Shown here: piece after piece, positions 28,073-36,526 of the stretch
How the letters are laid out: each line of letters starts with the position of its first letter
Position numbering within the stretch: position 1 is the first letter of the stretch
From: Sinorhizobium fredii USDA 257
GTDB lineage: Bacteria > Pseudomonadota > Alphaproteobacteria > Rhizobiales > Rhizobiaceae
DNA length: 64,000 nucleotides
NCBI RefSeq assembly: GCF_000265205.3
Contig: NC_018000.1
Coordinates: forward strand, 868,001-932,000
Direction of reading: 5' to 3'
Program-made: the position numbers and the translations under genes
The notes under the pieces: model-generated
What the model saw: only the letters and a program-made list of their open reading frames with translations
The model's database searches: none
Told to the model about the DNA's origin: nothing

Positions 28073-28930
28073 ATGCATACGATCTCCCAGAAAGAGGCCA
28101 TTGAGGCCATGCCGCTCGCGGGCGCCGAGCAAACCCGTTTCTGGCGGGATGCGCGGTTCAAGGGCATGGAGTGTCTGAGCGCGACATTCATCACACATGA
28201 GTTCGCCCCCCACGCCCATGACACCTTCAGTATCGGCGCCATCGAGGCGGGCTCGCAGATCAGCACCATCAAGGGCGAACGTTCGCAGACCGGCCCGGGG
28301 GATCTCTATCTGATCAATCCCGACGAGACCCACGATGGGCATCCGGGCAGTGACGGCTATCGCTACCGGATGATCTATCCGTCCGTCGAGCTCTTCGTCG
28401 AAGTTCTCGAGGATGTCACCGGCCGTCCCTTCCGCGGCACGCCCTGCTTTTTGCGGCAGTGGCAGACGGACACGGAGCTCGCAGCCGCCTTCCGACGGGC
28501 CCATCAGATGCTTGAAGGAAAAACGGGAGCGCTCGAGGCGGACGAAGGCATGTTCGGTTTCCTGGCGACGCTGTTTGAGCGGCATGGCAGCGCGATCATC
28601 GTTCCGGTCCGCACGCGCGAGAGTTCCGCGGTGCACCGCGCCCGCGACTATCTCCTCGAAAACTATTCAAGCGACATCGGGCTCGAAGAGCTTGCGAAAG
28701 TAGCCGGCCTCAGCCGCGCCCATCTGATCCGGGCTTTCCGCAAGGAGTTTCATATTACCCCACATGCCTTCCTGACCGACAAGCGGGTGCGCGAGGCAAG
28801 GACGCTCTTGCGTCGGGGGTGGTCGGCGGTCGATACGGCCTACCATTGCGGCTTCGCGGATCAGGCACACTTCACCCGCCATTTCAAGGCGCGCACCGGC
28901 GTGACGCCGGGGGCCTTCCGCGGCGGGTAA
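28073..28930 (+). CDS. AraC family transcriptional regulator with N-terminal cupin domain
   Basis: A 285-residue regulator. The N-terminal arabinose-binding-like cupin ('THEFAPHAHDTFSIGAIEAG') senses an unknown ligand; the C-terminal ~100 residues hold two helix-turn-helix motifs ('IGLEELAKVAGLSRAHLIRA' and 'AYHCGFADQAHFTRHFKART'). It is divergent from alr and directly upstream of azlCD, so it probably regulates that exporter. AGGA precedes ATG 28073. Confidence 0.9.
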   Translation: MHTISQKEAIEAMPLAGAEQTRFWRDARFKGMECLSATFITHEFAPHAHDTFSIGAIEAGSQISTIKGERSQTGPGDLYLINPDETHDGHPGSDGYRYRMIYPSVELFVEVLEDVTGRPFRGTPCFLRQWQTDTELAAAFRRAHQMLEGKTGALEADEGMFGFLATLFERHGSAIIVPVRTRESSAVHRARDYLLENYSSDIGLEELAKVAGLSRAHLIRAFRKEFHITPHAFLTDKRVREARTLLRRGWSAVDTAYHCGFADQAHFTRHFKARTGVTPGAFRGG

Positions 28931-28942
28931 GTCGTTATCTTC

Positions 28943-28991
28943 ATGCATGTCGTCATCCCAAAACCGCTGCAAACGTTTGGGCGTCAGGCAT
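28943..28991 (-). repeat. Dispersed palindromic repeat, family 1, copy B
   Basis: Reverse-orientation copy. It begins ATGCATGTCG, has CCCAAAA (28957-28963) and TTTGGG (28976-28981) as inner arms, core CCGCTGCA (the complement of TGCAGCGG in copies A and C) and ends GGCAT. It lies between the AraC gene and azlC. Confidence 0.78.
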
Positions 28992-29005
28992 TAGGGCCCT
29001 GACGC
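28981..29005. promoter_or_regulatory. Hairpin in the azlC leader
   Basis: GCGTCAGG (28981-28988) and CCTGACGC (28998-29005) form a perfect 8-base inverted repeat with a 9-base loop, joined directly to repeat copy B and about 40 bases upstream of azlC. No T-tract follows, so it may be part of the repeat or a leader structure. Confidence 0.45.
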
Positions 29006-29045
29006 TAGATCACTTTCGTTCAAGACCTGCCGCTGCGGTCCTTCT

Positions 29046-29783
29046 ATGACTCTCCGCGAAACAAGGACGGAGATCGTAGACGTGAAAAGGGTAGGGATAT
29101 CTCAGGAGTTTCTTGGCGGCATGAGGGCGATGGCGCCCTTGATCGTCGCCGTGATCCCGATCGGCCTGGTCTTCGGTGCCGTTGCCGCAAGCAAGGGCCT
29201 GAGCAGCCTCGAAGCGACGCTGATGAGCATCCTCGTCTTTGCCGGCGGGTCGCAGTTCGTCGCCATGGACATCTGGACGCATCCGGCCCCCTGGGGCGCG
29301 CTCGCCTTTTCTGCCCTGCTCGTCAACATCCGCCACGTGCTGATGAGCGCTTCGATCGGCACGAAGATGCCGGCTTTCTCCGGCCCGGCGAAATACGCCG
29401 CGATGCTGCTGCTCGCCGACGAAATCTGGGCGATGGCCGAGGTTCGTGCCGGCAAGACGCGGCTCACGCCCGCCTGGTATGCGGGCCTTGCCGTGCCGTT
29501 CTATTGTGTATGGGTTTTGGCGAGCCTCGCGGGCGCCGCCGCTGGCGCCTTCCTCGGTGACCCTAAGGCGATCGGCCTGGATTTCGCGTTTCCGGCCGTC
29601 TTCACCGTCCTGGTGATGGGATTCTGGAAAGGGCGAGAGACTGGCGCAGTGCTGGCCGCCAGCGCTGCGGCGGCGGTGCTTGCCCATCAGCTTCTGCCCG
29701 GCGTCTGGTACATCGCGGCCGGTGCCGCCGCCGGCGTCGCTGCAACGCTCGTCACAAGCCGACGTCAGGAGGCCTGCGCATGA
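29046..29783 (+). CDS. azlC: AzlC family branched-chain amino acid exporter, large subunit
   Basis: A 245-residue inner-membrane protein with several hydrophobic segments. 'GAVAASKGLSSLEATLMSIL', 'VFAGGSQFVAMD' and 'NIRHVLMSAS' are AzlC family hallmarks. With AzlD it forms the LIV-E type exporter (valine/isoleucine-type substrates or analogues). A GTG at 29082 is a possible shorter start. It overlaps azlD by ATGA. Confidence 0.9.
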   Translation: MTLRETRTEIVDVKRVGISQEFLGGMRAMAPLIVAVIPIGLVFGAVAASKGLSSLEATLMSILVFAGGSQFVAMDIWTHPAPWGALAFSALLVNIRHVLMSASIGTKMPAFSGPAKYAAMLLLADEIWAMAEVRAGKTRLTPAWYAGLAVPFYCVWVLASLAGAAAGAFLGDPKAIGLDFAFPAVFTVLVMGFWKGRETGAVLAASAAAAVLAHQLLPGVWYIAAGAAAGVAATLVTSRRQEACA

Positions 29784-30085
29784 CGCTCGATCCGAATACC
29801 TTCCTCGCCATTGTCGCGATGGCCGCCGCCACGGTGCTGACTCGCATTGCTGGGCTTGTCCTCATCCGCTTCGTCGCCATCGGCCCACAGCAGAAGCGTG
29901 CCTTGGAGGCGATCCCGCCTGCCGTGCTGATGGCAGTCATCGCCCCGACGGCGCTCGTCACCGGGCCAGCCGAGACCCTCGCAACCCTTGCCACGGCATT
30001 CGCCGCAATGCGACTGCCGTTGCTCGCAGCGGTGGCGATCGGCGTCTTTGTCGTCGCCGTCGCCAGGGTGCTGATCGGGATGTGA
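29780..30085 (+). CDS. azlD: AzlD family branched-chain amino acid exporter, small subunit
   Basis: A 101-residue membrane protein with three to four hydrophobic segments; 'MAAATVLTRIAGLVLIRFV' and the central 'LEAIPPAVLMAVIAP' are typical of AzlD. It is coupled to azlC by an ATGA overlap. It converges on dnaB with 33 bases between stops. Confidence 0.9.
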   Translation: MTLDPNTFLAIVAMAAATVLTRIAGLVLIRFVAIGPQQKRALEAIPPAVLMAVIAPTALVTGPAETLATLATAFAAMRLPLLAAVAIGVFVVAVARVLIGM

Positions 30086-30118
30086 AGATTGCTGTCGGGC
30101 GACGTCGACGCGCCCGGC

Positions 30119-31618
30119 TCAGTGCTCGTACTGGGTGAATGACGGATCGGCGAGGTCCGAGAAGCGCGTGAATTCCGACTGGAAGGCGAGCTTCACGGTG
30201 CCGGTCGGTCCGTGACGCTGCTTGGCGATGATCACATCGGCCGTCCCCTTCACCCGCTCCATCTGCATTTTCCACTCGTCGTATTTCGGATCGAGCTCGT
30301 CGCGCGGTTCCATGTTTTTCACATAGTATTCCTCGCGGAACACGAAGAGCACCACGTCGGCGTCCTGCTCGATCGAGCCCGATTCACGCAGGTCGGAGAG
30401 CTGCGGACGCTTGTCTTCGCGGCTTTCGACCGCGCGCGACAGCTGAGACAGCGCGATGATCGGTACGTTGAGTTCCTTGCCGAGCGCCTTGAGGCCGGTG
30501 GTGATCTCGGTGATCTCCTGCACGCGGTTTTCGCTCGATTTCTTCGAGCCGCTCATCAGCTGGACGTAGTCGACGACGAGCACGTCGAGACCGCGCTGGC
30601 GCTTCAGGCGGCGGGCACGCGCCGCCAGCTGCGCGATCGAGATGCCGCCGGTCTGGTCGATGAAAAGCGGCACCTTCTGCATCATCTGCGAGCAGGCGAC
30701 GAGCTTCTCGAAATCGGCCTCCGAAATATCGCCGCGGCGGATCTTCGAGGAGGACACTTCGGTCTGCTCGGAGATGATACGGGTGGCCAGCTGTTCGGAC
30801 GACATTTCGAGCGAATAGAAGCCGACTACGCCGCCGTTCCTCGCCTTGAAGGAGCCGTCGGGCTGCACTTCCGGCTCGTAGGAGGCGGCGATGTTGTAAG
30901 CGATGTTGGTCGCAAGCGACGTCTTGCCCATGCCCGGACGCCCCGCGAGGATGATCAGGTCCGAGCGCTGCAGACCACCCATCTTACCATCGAGTGAATG
31001 GATGCCGGTGGAGATGCCGGAGAGGTGCCCGTCGCGTTCGAAGGCCTGTCCGGCCATGTCGATGGCGAGCGCCACGGCGTCGTTGAAAGATTGAAAGCCG
31101 CCGTCGTAGCGGCCGGTCTCCGCGAGTTCGAAGAGGCGCCGTTCGGCGTCCTCGATCTGGTTCTGCGGCGGCATGTCGAGCGGCGCGTCAAAGGCGATGT
31201 TGACCATGTCCTCGCCGATGGTGATCAGCGAGCGGCGCAGCGCCAGGTCGTAGATCGCCCGGCCGTAATCCTCCGCGTTGATGATCGAAACGGCCTCCGC
31301 CGCAAGACGCGCGAGATATTGCGCGACCGTCAGATCGCCCACCTTGTCGTCGGCCTTGAGGAAGGTCTTGACCGTCACCGGGTTGGCGGTCTTGCCCATG
31401 CGGATGATCTCGCCGGCGACCTCGAAGATCTTGCGATGCAGCGGCTCGTAAAGATGCACCGGCTTGAGGAAGTCGGATACGCGGTAAAAGGCGTCGTTAT
31501 TGACCAGGATGGCGCCGAGCAGCGCCTGTTCGGCTTCCAGGTTGTTCGGCGCCTCGCGATAATGCTGGTCCGCCTGATCCTTGAGCAAGGGAGCGAGCTT
31601 TCGCGCTGCGTCGTTCAT
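30119..31618 (-). CDS. dnaB: Replicative DNA helicase
   Basis: A 499-residue hexameric helicase. The N-terminal DnaB domain opens 'REAPNNLEAEQALLGAILVN'; the RecA-like domain has Walker A 'GRPGMGKTS', Walker B 'DVLVVDYVQLMSG' and the arginine-finger region 'LRESGSIEQDADVVLFVFRE'. ATG 31618 is chosen; the longer frame to 31681 has no family sequence. No intein is present. Confidence 0.97.
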   Translation of the reverse strand: MNDAARKLAPLLKDQADQHYREAPNNLEAEQALLGAILVNNDAFYRVSDFLKPVHLYEPLHRKIFEVAGEIIRMGKTANPVTVKTFLKADDKVGDLTVAQYLARLAAEAVSIINAEDYGRAIYDLALRRSLITIGEDMVNIAFDAPLDMPPQNQIEDAERRLFELAETGRYDGGFQSFNDAVALAIDMAGQAFERDGHLSGISTGIHSLDGKMGGLQRSDLIILAGRPGMGKTSLATNIAYNIAASYEPEVQPDGSFKARNGGVVGFYSLEMSSEQLATRIISEQTEVSSSKIRRGDISEADFEKLVACSQMMQKVPLFIDQTGGISIAQLAARARRLKRQRGLDVLVVDYVQLMSGSKKSSENRVQEITEITTGLKALGKELNVPIIALSQLSRAVESREDKRPQLSDLRESGSIEQDADVVLFVFREEYYVKNMEPRDELDPKYDEWKMQMERVKGTADVIIAKQRHGPTGTVKLAFQSEFTRFSDLADPSFTQYEH

Positions 31619-31941
31619 GGTAAGTCCGTGTCCGCCTCTGAATTCCGTGAGCCAATCGGTTTGCTGCCTGCCCTCCGCCAAGTCTAGTGTAGCCGTGCAA
31701 CAGTGCCGGAGGTTGTGGCTCCGTCGGTGTTTTTTCGCGGTTGTTCACACTGATTCACAGGGGGCGCGGCTAGACCCGAAACATGCCACGCCAGGGCATT
31801 GCGCTGAGGCCGAAGGCTGCCGCAAATCTATCTGATTCGTTTTCCCGCGTCGTCCGCCAATAGCCCCGCTCCTGTCGTGGCGGCAAAAGAAAAGCCCGGA
31901 TCGCGGGGAACCGGGCTTTTCGTTCACTCTGTCGCTGAAGC
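31619..31941. other. Spacer between dnaB and rplI
   Basis: This 323-base gap contains the rplI terminator (31890-31920) and presumably the dnaB promoter. No open frame with a ribosome site and no RNA gene was seen. Confidence 0.6.
31890..31920 (-). terminator. Terminator after rplI
   Basis: Stem AAAAGCCCGG (31890-31899) / CCGGGCTTTT (31911-31920), 11-base loop; on the minus strand the second arm ends in TTTT. It ends the rpsF-rpsR-DUF2232-rplI unit before dnaB. Confidence 0.85.
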
Positions 31942-32517
31942 TTATTCTTCTTCGGACGCGAATTCGGCTTCCGGGTTGAAGAAGTCTTCCGGCTTCAGGG
32001 CGTCTTCGTCGACGCCGTAGATCGCCTCGGCGGAGGTCAGGCTTTCGCCCTTGGCCTGGCGCTCAGCCTCTTCGGCCGAACGGGCGACGTTGATCTGGAT
32101 GACCACGTCGACTTCTCCGTGCAGGTGCAGCGTCACTTTGTGAACGCCGATCGCTTTGATCGGCTGGTTGAGGTTGACCTGGTTGCGGTTGATGTTGAAG
32201 CCTTCGGCAGCCAGCACGTCAACGATGTCGCGAGCGGCGACCGAGCCGTAAAGCTGGCCGGTTTCGCCGGCGGAGCGGACGATCACGAAGGACTTGCCGT
32301 CGAGCTTCTCGGCCACCTTCTGGGCTTCCGACTTGCGCTCGAGGTTGCGGGCTTCGAGCGTTGCGCGCTCGGATTCGAAACGGGCCTTGTTGCCCGCGTT
32401 GGCGCGCAGCGCCTTGCCGAGCGGCAGCAGGTAGTTACGGGCAAAGCCGTCGCGGACCTTTACGGTTTCGCCCATCTGGCCGAGCTTGGCGATGCGTTCG
32501 AGGAGAATGACTTCCAT
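31942..32517 (-). CDS. rplI: 50S ribosomal protein L9
   Basis: A 191-residue L9, longer than the ~149-residue E. coli protein because of a C-terminal acidic extension ('[20 protein letters not shown]'). The N-terminal domain is canonical ('[20 protein letters not shown]', '[16 protein letters not shown]'). It is last in the rpsF-rpsR-DUF2232-rplI run, 35 bases after DUF2232. Confidence 0.97.
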   Translation of the reverse strand: MEVILLERIAKLGQMGETVKVRDGFARNYLLPLGKALRANAGNKARFESERATLEARNLERKSEAQKVAEKLDGKSFVIVRSAGETGQLYGSVAARDIVDVLAAEGFNINRNQVNLNQPIKAIGVHKVTLHLHGEVDVVIQINVARSAEEAERQAKGESLTSAEAIYGVDEDALKPEDFFNPEAEFASEEE

Positions 32518-32552
32518 GTTGAATATCCTTTCAGTTTGGCATTGTTCGTTGG

Positions 32553-33506
32553 TTAGCTTTTTCCCGTCGGCGTGACCGCGATGGTGCGTCGCGTGTCGGT
32601 CAGTCCGGTCAGGAGGAAGAAGACCGCCGGGATCGTGAAGACGAGTACCGACAGATAGGCGATCCACAGCACGGGAAGCCGCCAGGACTTGCCGCGCGTG
32701 CGGAAATGGAAGGAAGCGAAGCCCGAGAGCAGGAACCCCGCCCCGAATGTCCCGCAGACGAGGGCGCCGATTGCCGCCGGCGCACCGCCCAGGAAGGTAA
32801 GGATCAGGCCGGCGAGGAAGACGAAGATGGCGTTGCGATGCATCCTGAGGGAAGAGGGGATGTCTTCGCGCGGCCGGACGGATCTTCCCGACATCTGCAC
32901 GATCAGGGTCGCGACATAATAGGCGGCAAAGAGCATGACCACCCAGATCGCGCCCTGCACAAGCGGCAGGGCGAGCGTGAACATCGACTTGAGCTGGGCA
33001 ATTGCGGCTGCGTCGGGACTATAGAGCGGTTCCTGCGCCTTCACCGCCTCGACGATGGTGTCGACCATCAGGTCGGAGACGCCTGAATCATATCCGACGA
33101 TGGTGGCGACGATGACCATGCCGAGGGTAACGAGCCCGGCGAGGTGGCCGAGGATGTCGGAGAGCGGATACCAGGCGAGGGCCCCCTCGGGACCGCCGAG
33201 TTCCGGGGCCGGCCGCGCAAGATTGGCGAGGTGGCTGAGCCAGCCGGCCGGGACGAGCGTGACGACAAGGATGAGCAACGCAAAATAGGGCGAAATCAGG
33301 CCTGCCGCCGTCACGCCCGCCGCGATGATCGCGGTGATCGCGGCGGCATTGCCCCAACCGAGCCCGGCGATCAGGATCGGCAGTGCGGAAGCGGCATAGA
33401 GCACGATTGCAAGGGACGACTGCGTATTCGCGCCCATCGAAAGAAGGGCGGCGGTAATACCGGCAAGCGCGCCGGTGATCAGCGATGTCCTGTTCCAGGT
33501 CTGCAC
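32553..33506 (-). CDS. DUF2232 family membrane protein
   Basis: A 317-residue polytopic inner-membrane protein with about eight hydrophobic segments, matching the DUF2232 (YybS-like) family that lies between rpsR and rplI in many alphaproteobacteria. Function unknown. The start is GTG 33506 with AGGACA nine bases upstream. It lies within the ribosomal protein unit, separated from rpsR by 189 bases and from rplI by 35. Confidence 0.82.
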   Translation of the reverse strand: MQTWNRTSLITGALAGITAALLSMGANTQSSLAIVLYAASALPILIAGLGWGNAAAITAIIAAGVTAAGLISPYFALLILVVTLVPAGWLSHLANLARPAPELGGPEGALAWYPLSDILGHLAGLVTLGMVIVATIVGYDSGVSDLMVDTIVEAVKAQEPLYSPDAAAIAQLKSMFTLALPLVQGAIWVVMLFAAYYVATLIVQMSGRSVRPREDIPSSLRMHRNAIFVFLAGLILTFLGGAPAAIGALVCGTFGAGFLLSGFASFHFRTRGKSWRLPVLWIAYLSVLVFTIPAVFFLLTGLTDTRRTIAVTPTGKS

Positions 33507-33695
33507 GTTCGCTGTCCTGCTCTAAACGCAGTTAGGGGCGCGCTCTTGCCTGCCCCAACATGGGATTTGGCGCTTTCCGCGCCGGTTCCGATCCGCGCCC
33601 ACCGCGGAAGGGAGGCATCAAGGCGCTCACCCGAAGGAAGCGCCTCGACGCAGAGTCGGTTACCGTTGGGTCAGGTGACCAACGGAAAGTCAGCC

Positions 33696-33944
33696 TTACG
33701 ATACGACGTAGGGCAGCAGGCCGAGGAAGCGTGCACGCTTGATCGCCTGGGCGAGTTCGCGCTGCTTCTTCTGGGAAACGGCCGTGATGCGGGAAGGAAC
33801 GATCTTGCCGCGCTCGGAAATGTAGCGCTGCAGGAGGCGAACGTCCTTGTAGTCGATCCGCGGAGCGTTTGCGCCCGAGAAGGGGCAGGTCTTGCGGCGA
33901 CGGTGGAACGGGCGGCGTACCGGAGCGGAAGAAACTTCAGCCAT
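33696..33944 (-). CDS. rpsR: 30S ribosomal protein S18
   Basis: An 82-residue S18: 'RRKTCPFSG', '[19 protein letters not shown]' and '[18 protein letters not shown]' are canonical. GGAGATAAAG precedes the ATG. It follows rpsF by 24 bases; S6 and S18 bind 16S rRNA as a pair. Confidence 0.97.
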   Translation of the reverse strand: MAEVSSAPVRRPFHRRRKTCPFSGANAPRIDYKDVRLLQRYISERGKIVPSRITAVSQKKQRELAQAIKRARFLGLLPYVVS

Positions 33945-33968
33945 TGTCTTTATCTCCTAGGCTTCGGG

Positions 33969-34418
33969 TTACGCGCGGTCTTCGCGCGGGCGGCGCGGAC
34001 GGTCGTCGCGGTCGCCACGGTCCGGACGCGGACCACGGTCGCCGAAACCACCACGGTCCGGACGGTCGCCGTCGCGGCGCGGACGATCGTCGCGATCGCG
34101 CTTCTGCATCATCGCGGACGGACCTTCCTCGTGCTTCTCGACGGCGATCGTCATGTAGCGCAGGACGTCTTCGTTGATGCGCATCTGGCGCTCGACTTCG
34201 TGGACTGCCGGTGCCGGAGCATCGATGTCCATGAGGACGTAGTGAGCCTTGCGGTTCTTCTTGATGCGGTAGGTGAGGGACTTCAGGCCCCAGTTCTCGA
34301 CACGGCCGAGCTTGCCGCCGTTTGCTTCGATGACACCCTTGTACTGTTCGACCAGGGCATCGACCTGCTGCGGCGTGATATCCTGCCGGGCGAGGAATAC
34401 GTGTTCATAAAGAGCCAT
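33969..34418 (-). CDS. rpsF: 30S ribosomal protein S6 with Arg/Asp/Gly-rich tail
   Basis: A 149-residue S6. Residues 1-95 are canonical ('[20 protein letters not shown]', '[20 protein letters not shown]'). The last ~45 residues are a low-complexity tail of repeated Arg, Asp and Gly ('[18 protein letters not shown]' and similar), a known feature of alphaproteobacterial S6. First gene of the ribosomal run. Confidence 0.96.
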   Translation of the reverse strand: MALYEHVFLARQDITPQQVDALVEQYKGVIEANGGKLGRVENWGLKSLTYRIKKNRKAHYVLMDIDAPAPAVHEVERQMRINEDVLRYMTIAVEKHEEGPSAMMQKRDRDDRPRRDGDRPDRGGFGDRGPRPDRGDRDDRPRRPREDRA

Positions 34419-34789
34419 TGTGGCTTGCCTTTCTTGCGTTAATCAGCCCGGACCTTGGCGGCTAAGCCTCAACGACTGTTCTTATTGGCTGCAGAGAGCC
34501 GGCAAGAAAGTGTTGTATCGAGACGGTCGAGAGCGGAGACACGGGAGGCCGGAACAGCTAGTCGTTCCTGGCGGCCTCCGGGATGGAAGCCGGCCCTCCG
34601 TTCAGCCACCAGCCAGAAGACCGGGCGTTTCGAACAGCGCGCTTATACGGATTTTCGGGCGAAATGCAAGGCGCGATTGGAAGATCGTCCGCCGGCCCCC
34701 GAAGCGGGGAGATGCCCGCAGCGCCAAGTTGCGGAACAAACGCTGTTCTTCCTTGTTGGCCCGCAGTCGGGAAACTGCAGGAGAAGACA
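34419..34789. other. Spacer between rpsF and the copper-binding protein gene
   Basis: A 371-base divergent spacer that must hold both promoters. Open frames here lack ribosome sites and family sequence. No clear operator or RNA gene was recognised. Confidence 0.5.
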
Positions 34790-35122
34790 ATGCACCATAT
34801 CGATCCGAAGATGCAGGAGTGCATAGAAAACTGCCTGGCCTGCTACCGGGCCTGTCTTTCGACGGCAATGAGTCATTGTCTGGAGGCGGGCGGCAGGCAC
34901 ACGGAGCCACATCATTTCCGGCTGATGATGGCCTGCGCCGAGATTTGCCGGACCACAGCGCATTTCATGCTGATCGGAACGCCCCATCACCGGCACGTCT
35001 GCAGCGAATGCGCAGAGATTTGCAGCGAATGCGCGGCTGACTGCGAACGCATCGGCGACATGGCCGAATGCGTCGACGCCTGCCAGCGCTGCGCCATAAG
35101 CTGCCGTCAGATGGCAGCCTGA
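34790..35122 (+). CDS. Four-helix-bundle copper-binding protein (DUF326/Csp-like), 16 cysteines
   Basis: A 110-residue protein with 16 cysteines, mostly spaced CxxxC and CxxC along predicted helices ('ECIENCLACYRACLS', 'CSECAEICSECAADC', 'CVDACQRCAISC') plus many histidines. This is the pattern of the DUF326/Csp copper-storage family, in which cysteines line the bundle core and bind Cu(I). No signal peptide is present, so it should be cytosolic, like Csp3. AGGAG lies eight bases before ATG 34790. Convergent with an aldo-keto reductase; no copper gene is adjacent. Confidence 0.85.
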   Translation: MHHIDPKMQECIENCLACYRACLSTAMSHCLEAGGRHTEPHHFRLMMACAEICRTTAHFMLIGTPHHRHVCSECAEICSECAADCERIGDMAECVDACQRCAISCRQMAA

Positions 35123-35154
35123 GGCGGCATTTGCAGCGTCCAGCGGAACGGCGC

Positions 35155-36198
35155 TCAGATCGGCGCCGGATAGAGTCGATGCAGACGCCGGATGCCGTTC
35201 AGCACGTCCTGCGGGAGCGCGATGTCAGCGGCGCTGATATCAGTCTTCAACTGCGGGATCGATGTTGCGCCGATGATGACGGAAGCCATGAAGGGGCGCG
35301 TCAGGCAAAAGGCGAGCGCCATCTGCGCAGGGTCGAGGCCATGCTCGCGCGCAAGCGCCACATAGGCGGCGACCGCCGGCTCCTGGTGCGGTGTGAAGCG
35401 GCCGCCGAGATCGCCGTTGATCGACAGGCGCGACCCGAGAGGTTTTGCTCCGTTGAGATATTTTCCTGTCAACAGGCCGGCCGCCAACGGCGAATAGGCA
35501 AGCAGCCCGACGTCTTCGTGATGCGACAGTTCGGCGAGATCGAGGTCGTAGGTGCGGTAAAGCAGATTGTACTCGTTCTGGATTGTCGCGACGCGCGGCA
35601 AGCTGTGCCTCTCCGACAGGTCGAGCATCTTCATCGCGCCCCAGGCGGTTTCGTTCGAAAGCCCGATGGCGCGGATCTTGCCGGCCTTCACGAGATCGCC
35701 GAGCTTGTCGAGAATGGCCGTCAGATCGGCGGCGACATGCTCTTTGTCCTGCCGCGACGGGTCGTAGGACCAGGCGTTGCGGAAGTGGTAGTGGCCCCGG
35801 TTGGGCCAGTGAAGCTGGTAGAGGTCGACATAGTCGGTCTTCAGCCGCTTGAGGCTGGCATCGAGGGCTTCTTCGATTCCCTCCGCTGTCATCGGTCCGC
35901 CGTTGCGGATATAGGGACGGCCGGAGCCGGCGACCTTGGTGGCAAGCACCACGTCGTCGCGCCGGCGACGCCCTGCCAGCCAGTCGCCGATGATGCGCTC
36001 GGTATTCCCGTAGGTTTCGGCCGACAGCGGCGTCGTCGGGTAAAGTTCGGCGGTGTCGATGAAGTTGACGCCCCGTTCGACTGCGTAGTCGAGCTGCCCG
36101 TGGGCTTCGATCGGCGTATTCTGGGAGCCCCAGGTCATGGTGCCGAGGCAGATTTCGGAAACCTGGATGCCGGTGCGGCCAAGCGTGTTGTAGCGCAT
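35155..36198 (-). CDS. Aldo/keto reductase (Tas-like)
   Basis: A 347-residue (alpha/beta)8 NADPH-dependent reductase. The catalytic tetrad is visible: Asp and Tyr in 'FIDTAELYP', Lys in 'VLATKVAG' and His in 'YQLHWPNRG'. The length, 'MRYNTLGRTGIQVSEICLGT' start and 'WGSQN' match the Tas subgroup. Natural substrate unknown. ATG 36198; no strong ribosome site noted. Confidence 0.9.
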   Translation of the reverse strand: MRYNTLGRTGIQVSEICLGTMTWGSQNTPIEAHGQLDYAVERGVNFIDTAELYPTTPLSAETYGNTERIIGDWLAGRRRRDDVVLATKVAGSGRPYIRNGGPMTAEGIEEALDASLKRLKTDYVDLYQLHWPNRGHYHFRNAWSYDPSRQDKEHVAADLTAILDKLGDLVKAGKIRAIGLSNETAWGAMKMLDLSERHSLPRVATIQNEYNLLYRTYDLDLAELSHHEDVGLLAYSPLAAGLLTGKYLNGAKPLGSRLSINGDLGGRFTPHQEPAVAAYVALAREHGLDPAQMALAFCLTRPFMASVIIGATSIPQLKTDISAADIALPQDVLNGIRRLHRLYPAPI

Positions 36199-36526
36199 GA
36201 AATGACGTTCCTTGTGCTGGCGAACGCGCGCCGGCGGGAGGAAAAGGCGCGCTGCCCTCGAATGGGGTGATGCCGCAACCTCGAGAATATCGAGCCGGTG
36301 CGGCCATGCGGGGCAAACTTAAGCGTTGGTTGACGAAGATCAAGGGCAAAAGCCCGCAACGAACGGGCCTGCGCGCTTGACTCGCCGTTCAGGAATGTGA
36401 ATGGAGAGGAAAAGACGGGTGGAGTAAGAAAGTTGGCGGTCAGCGCCCGCATTCGCTCGGATACCAAGAGAGCAGATAGCGATGGGCCGAAAATCGCCGG
36501 TCGAGATCCAGGGAAGGGCACTCCTG
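36199..36526. other. Divergent spacer between the aldo/keto reductase and fabD
   Basis: A 328-base spacer. It contains a weak hairpin (GCCCG 36352-36356, CGGGC 36364-36368) and TTGACT at 36377-36382, a possible -35 for fabD without a convincing -10. No gene seen. Confidence 0.4.

Noticed and set aside
34000..34110. Repeated CGG/GTC-rich DNA suggestive of a CRISPR-like or tandem-repeat array
   Set aside because: It is the codon-level reflection of the Arg/Asp/Gly tail of S6; units are irregular and in frame.
33144..34442. A 432-codon plus-strand frame across DUF2232, rpsR and rpsF
   Set aside because: It crosses three good minus-strand genes, including two ribosomal proteins.
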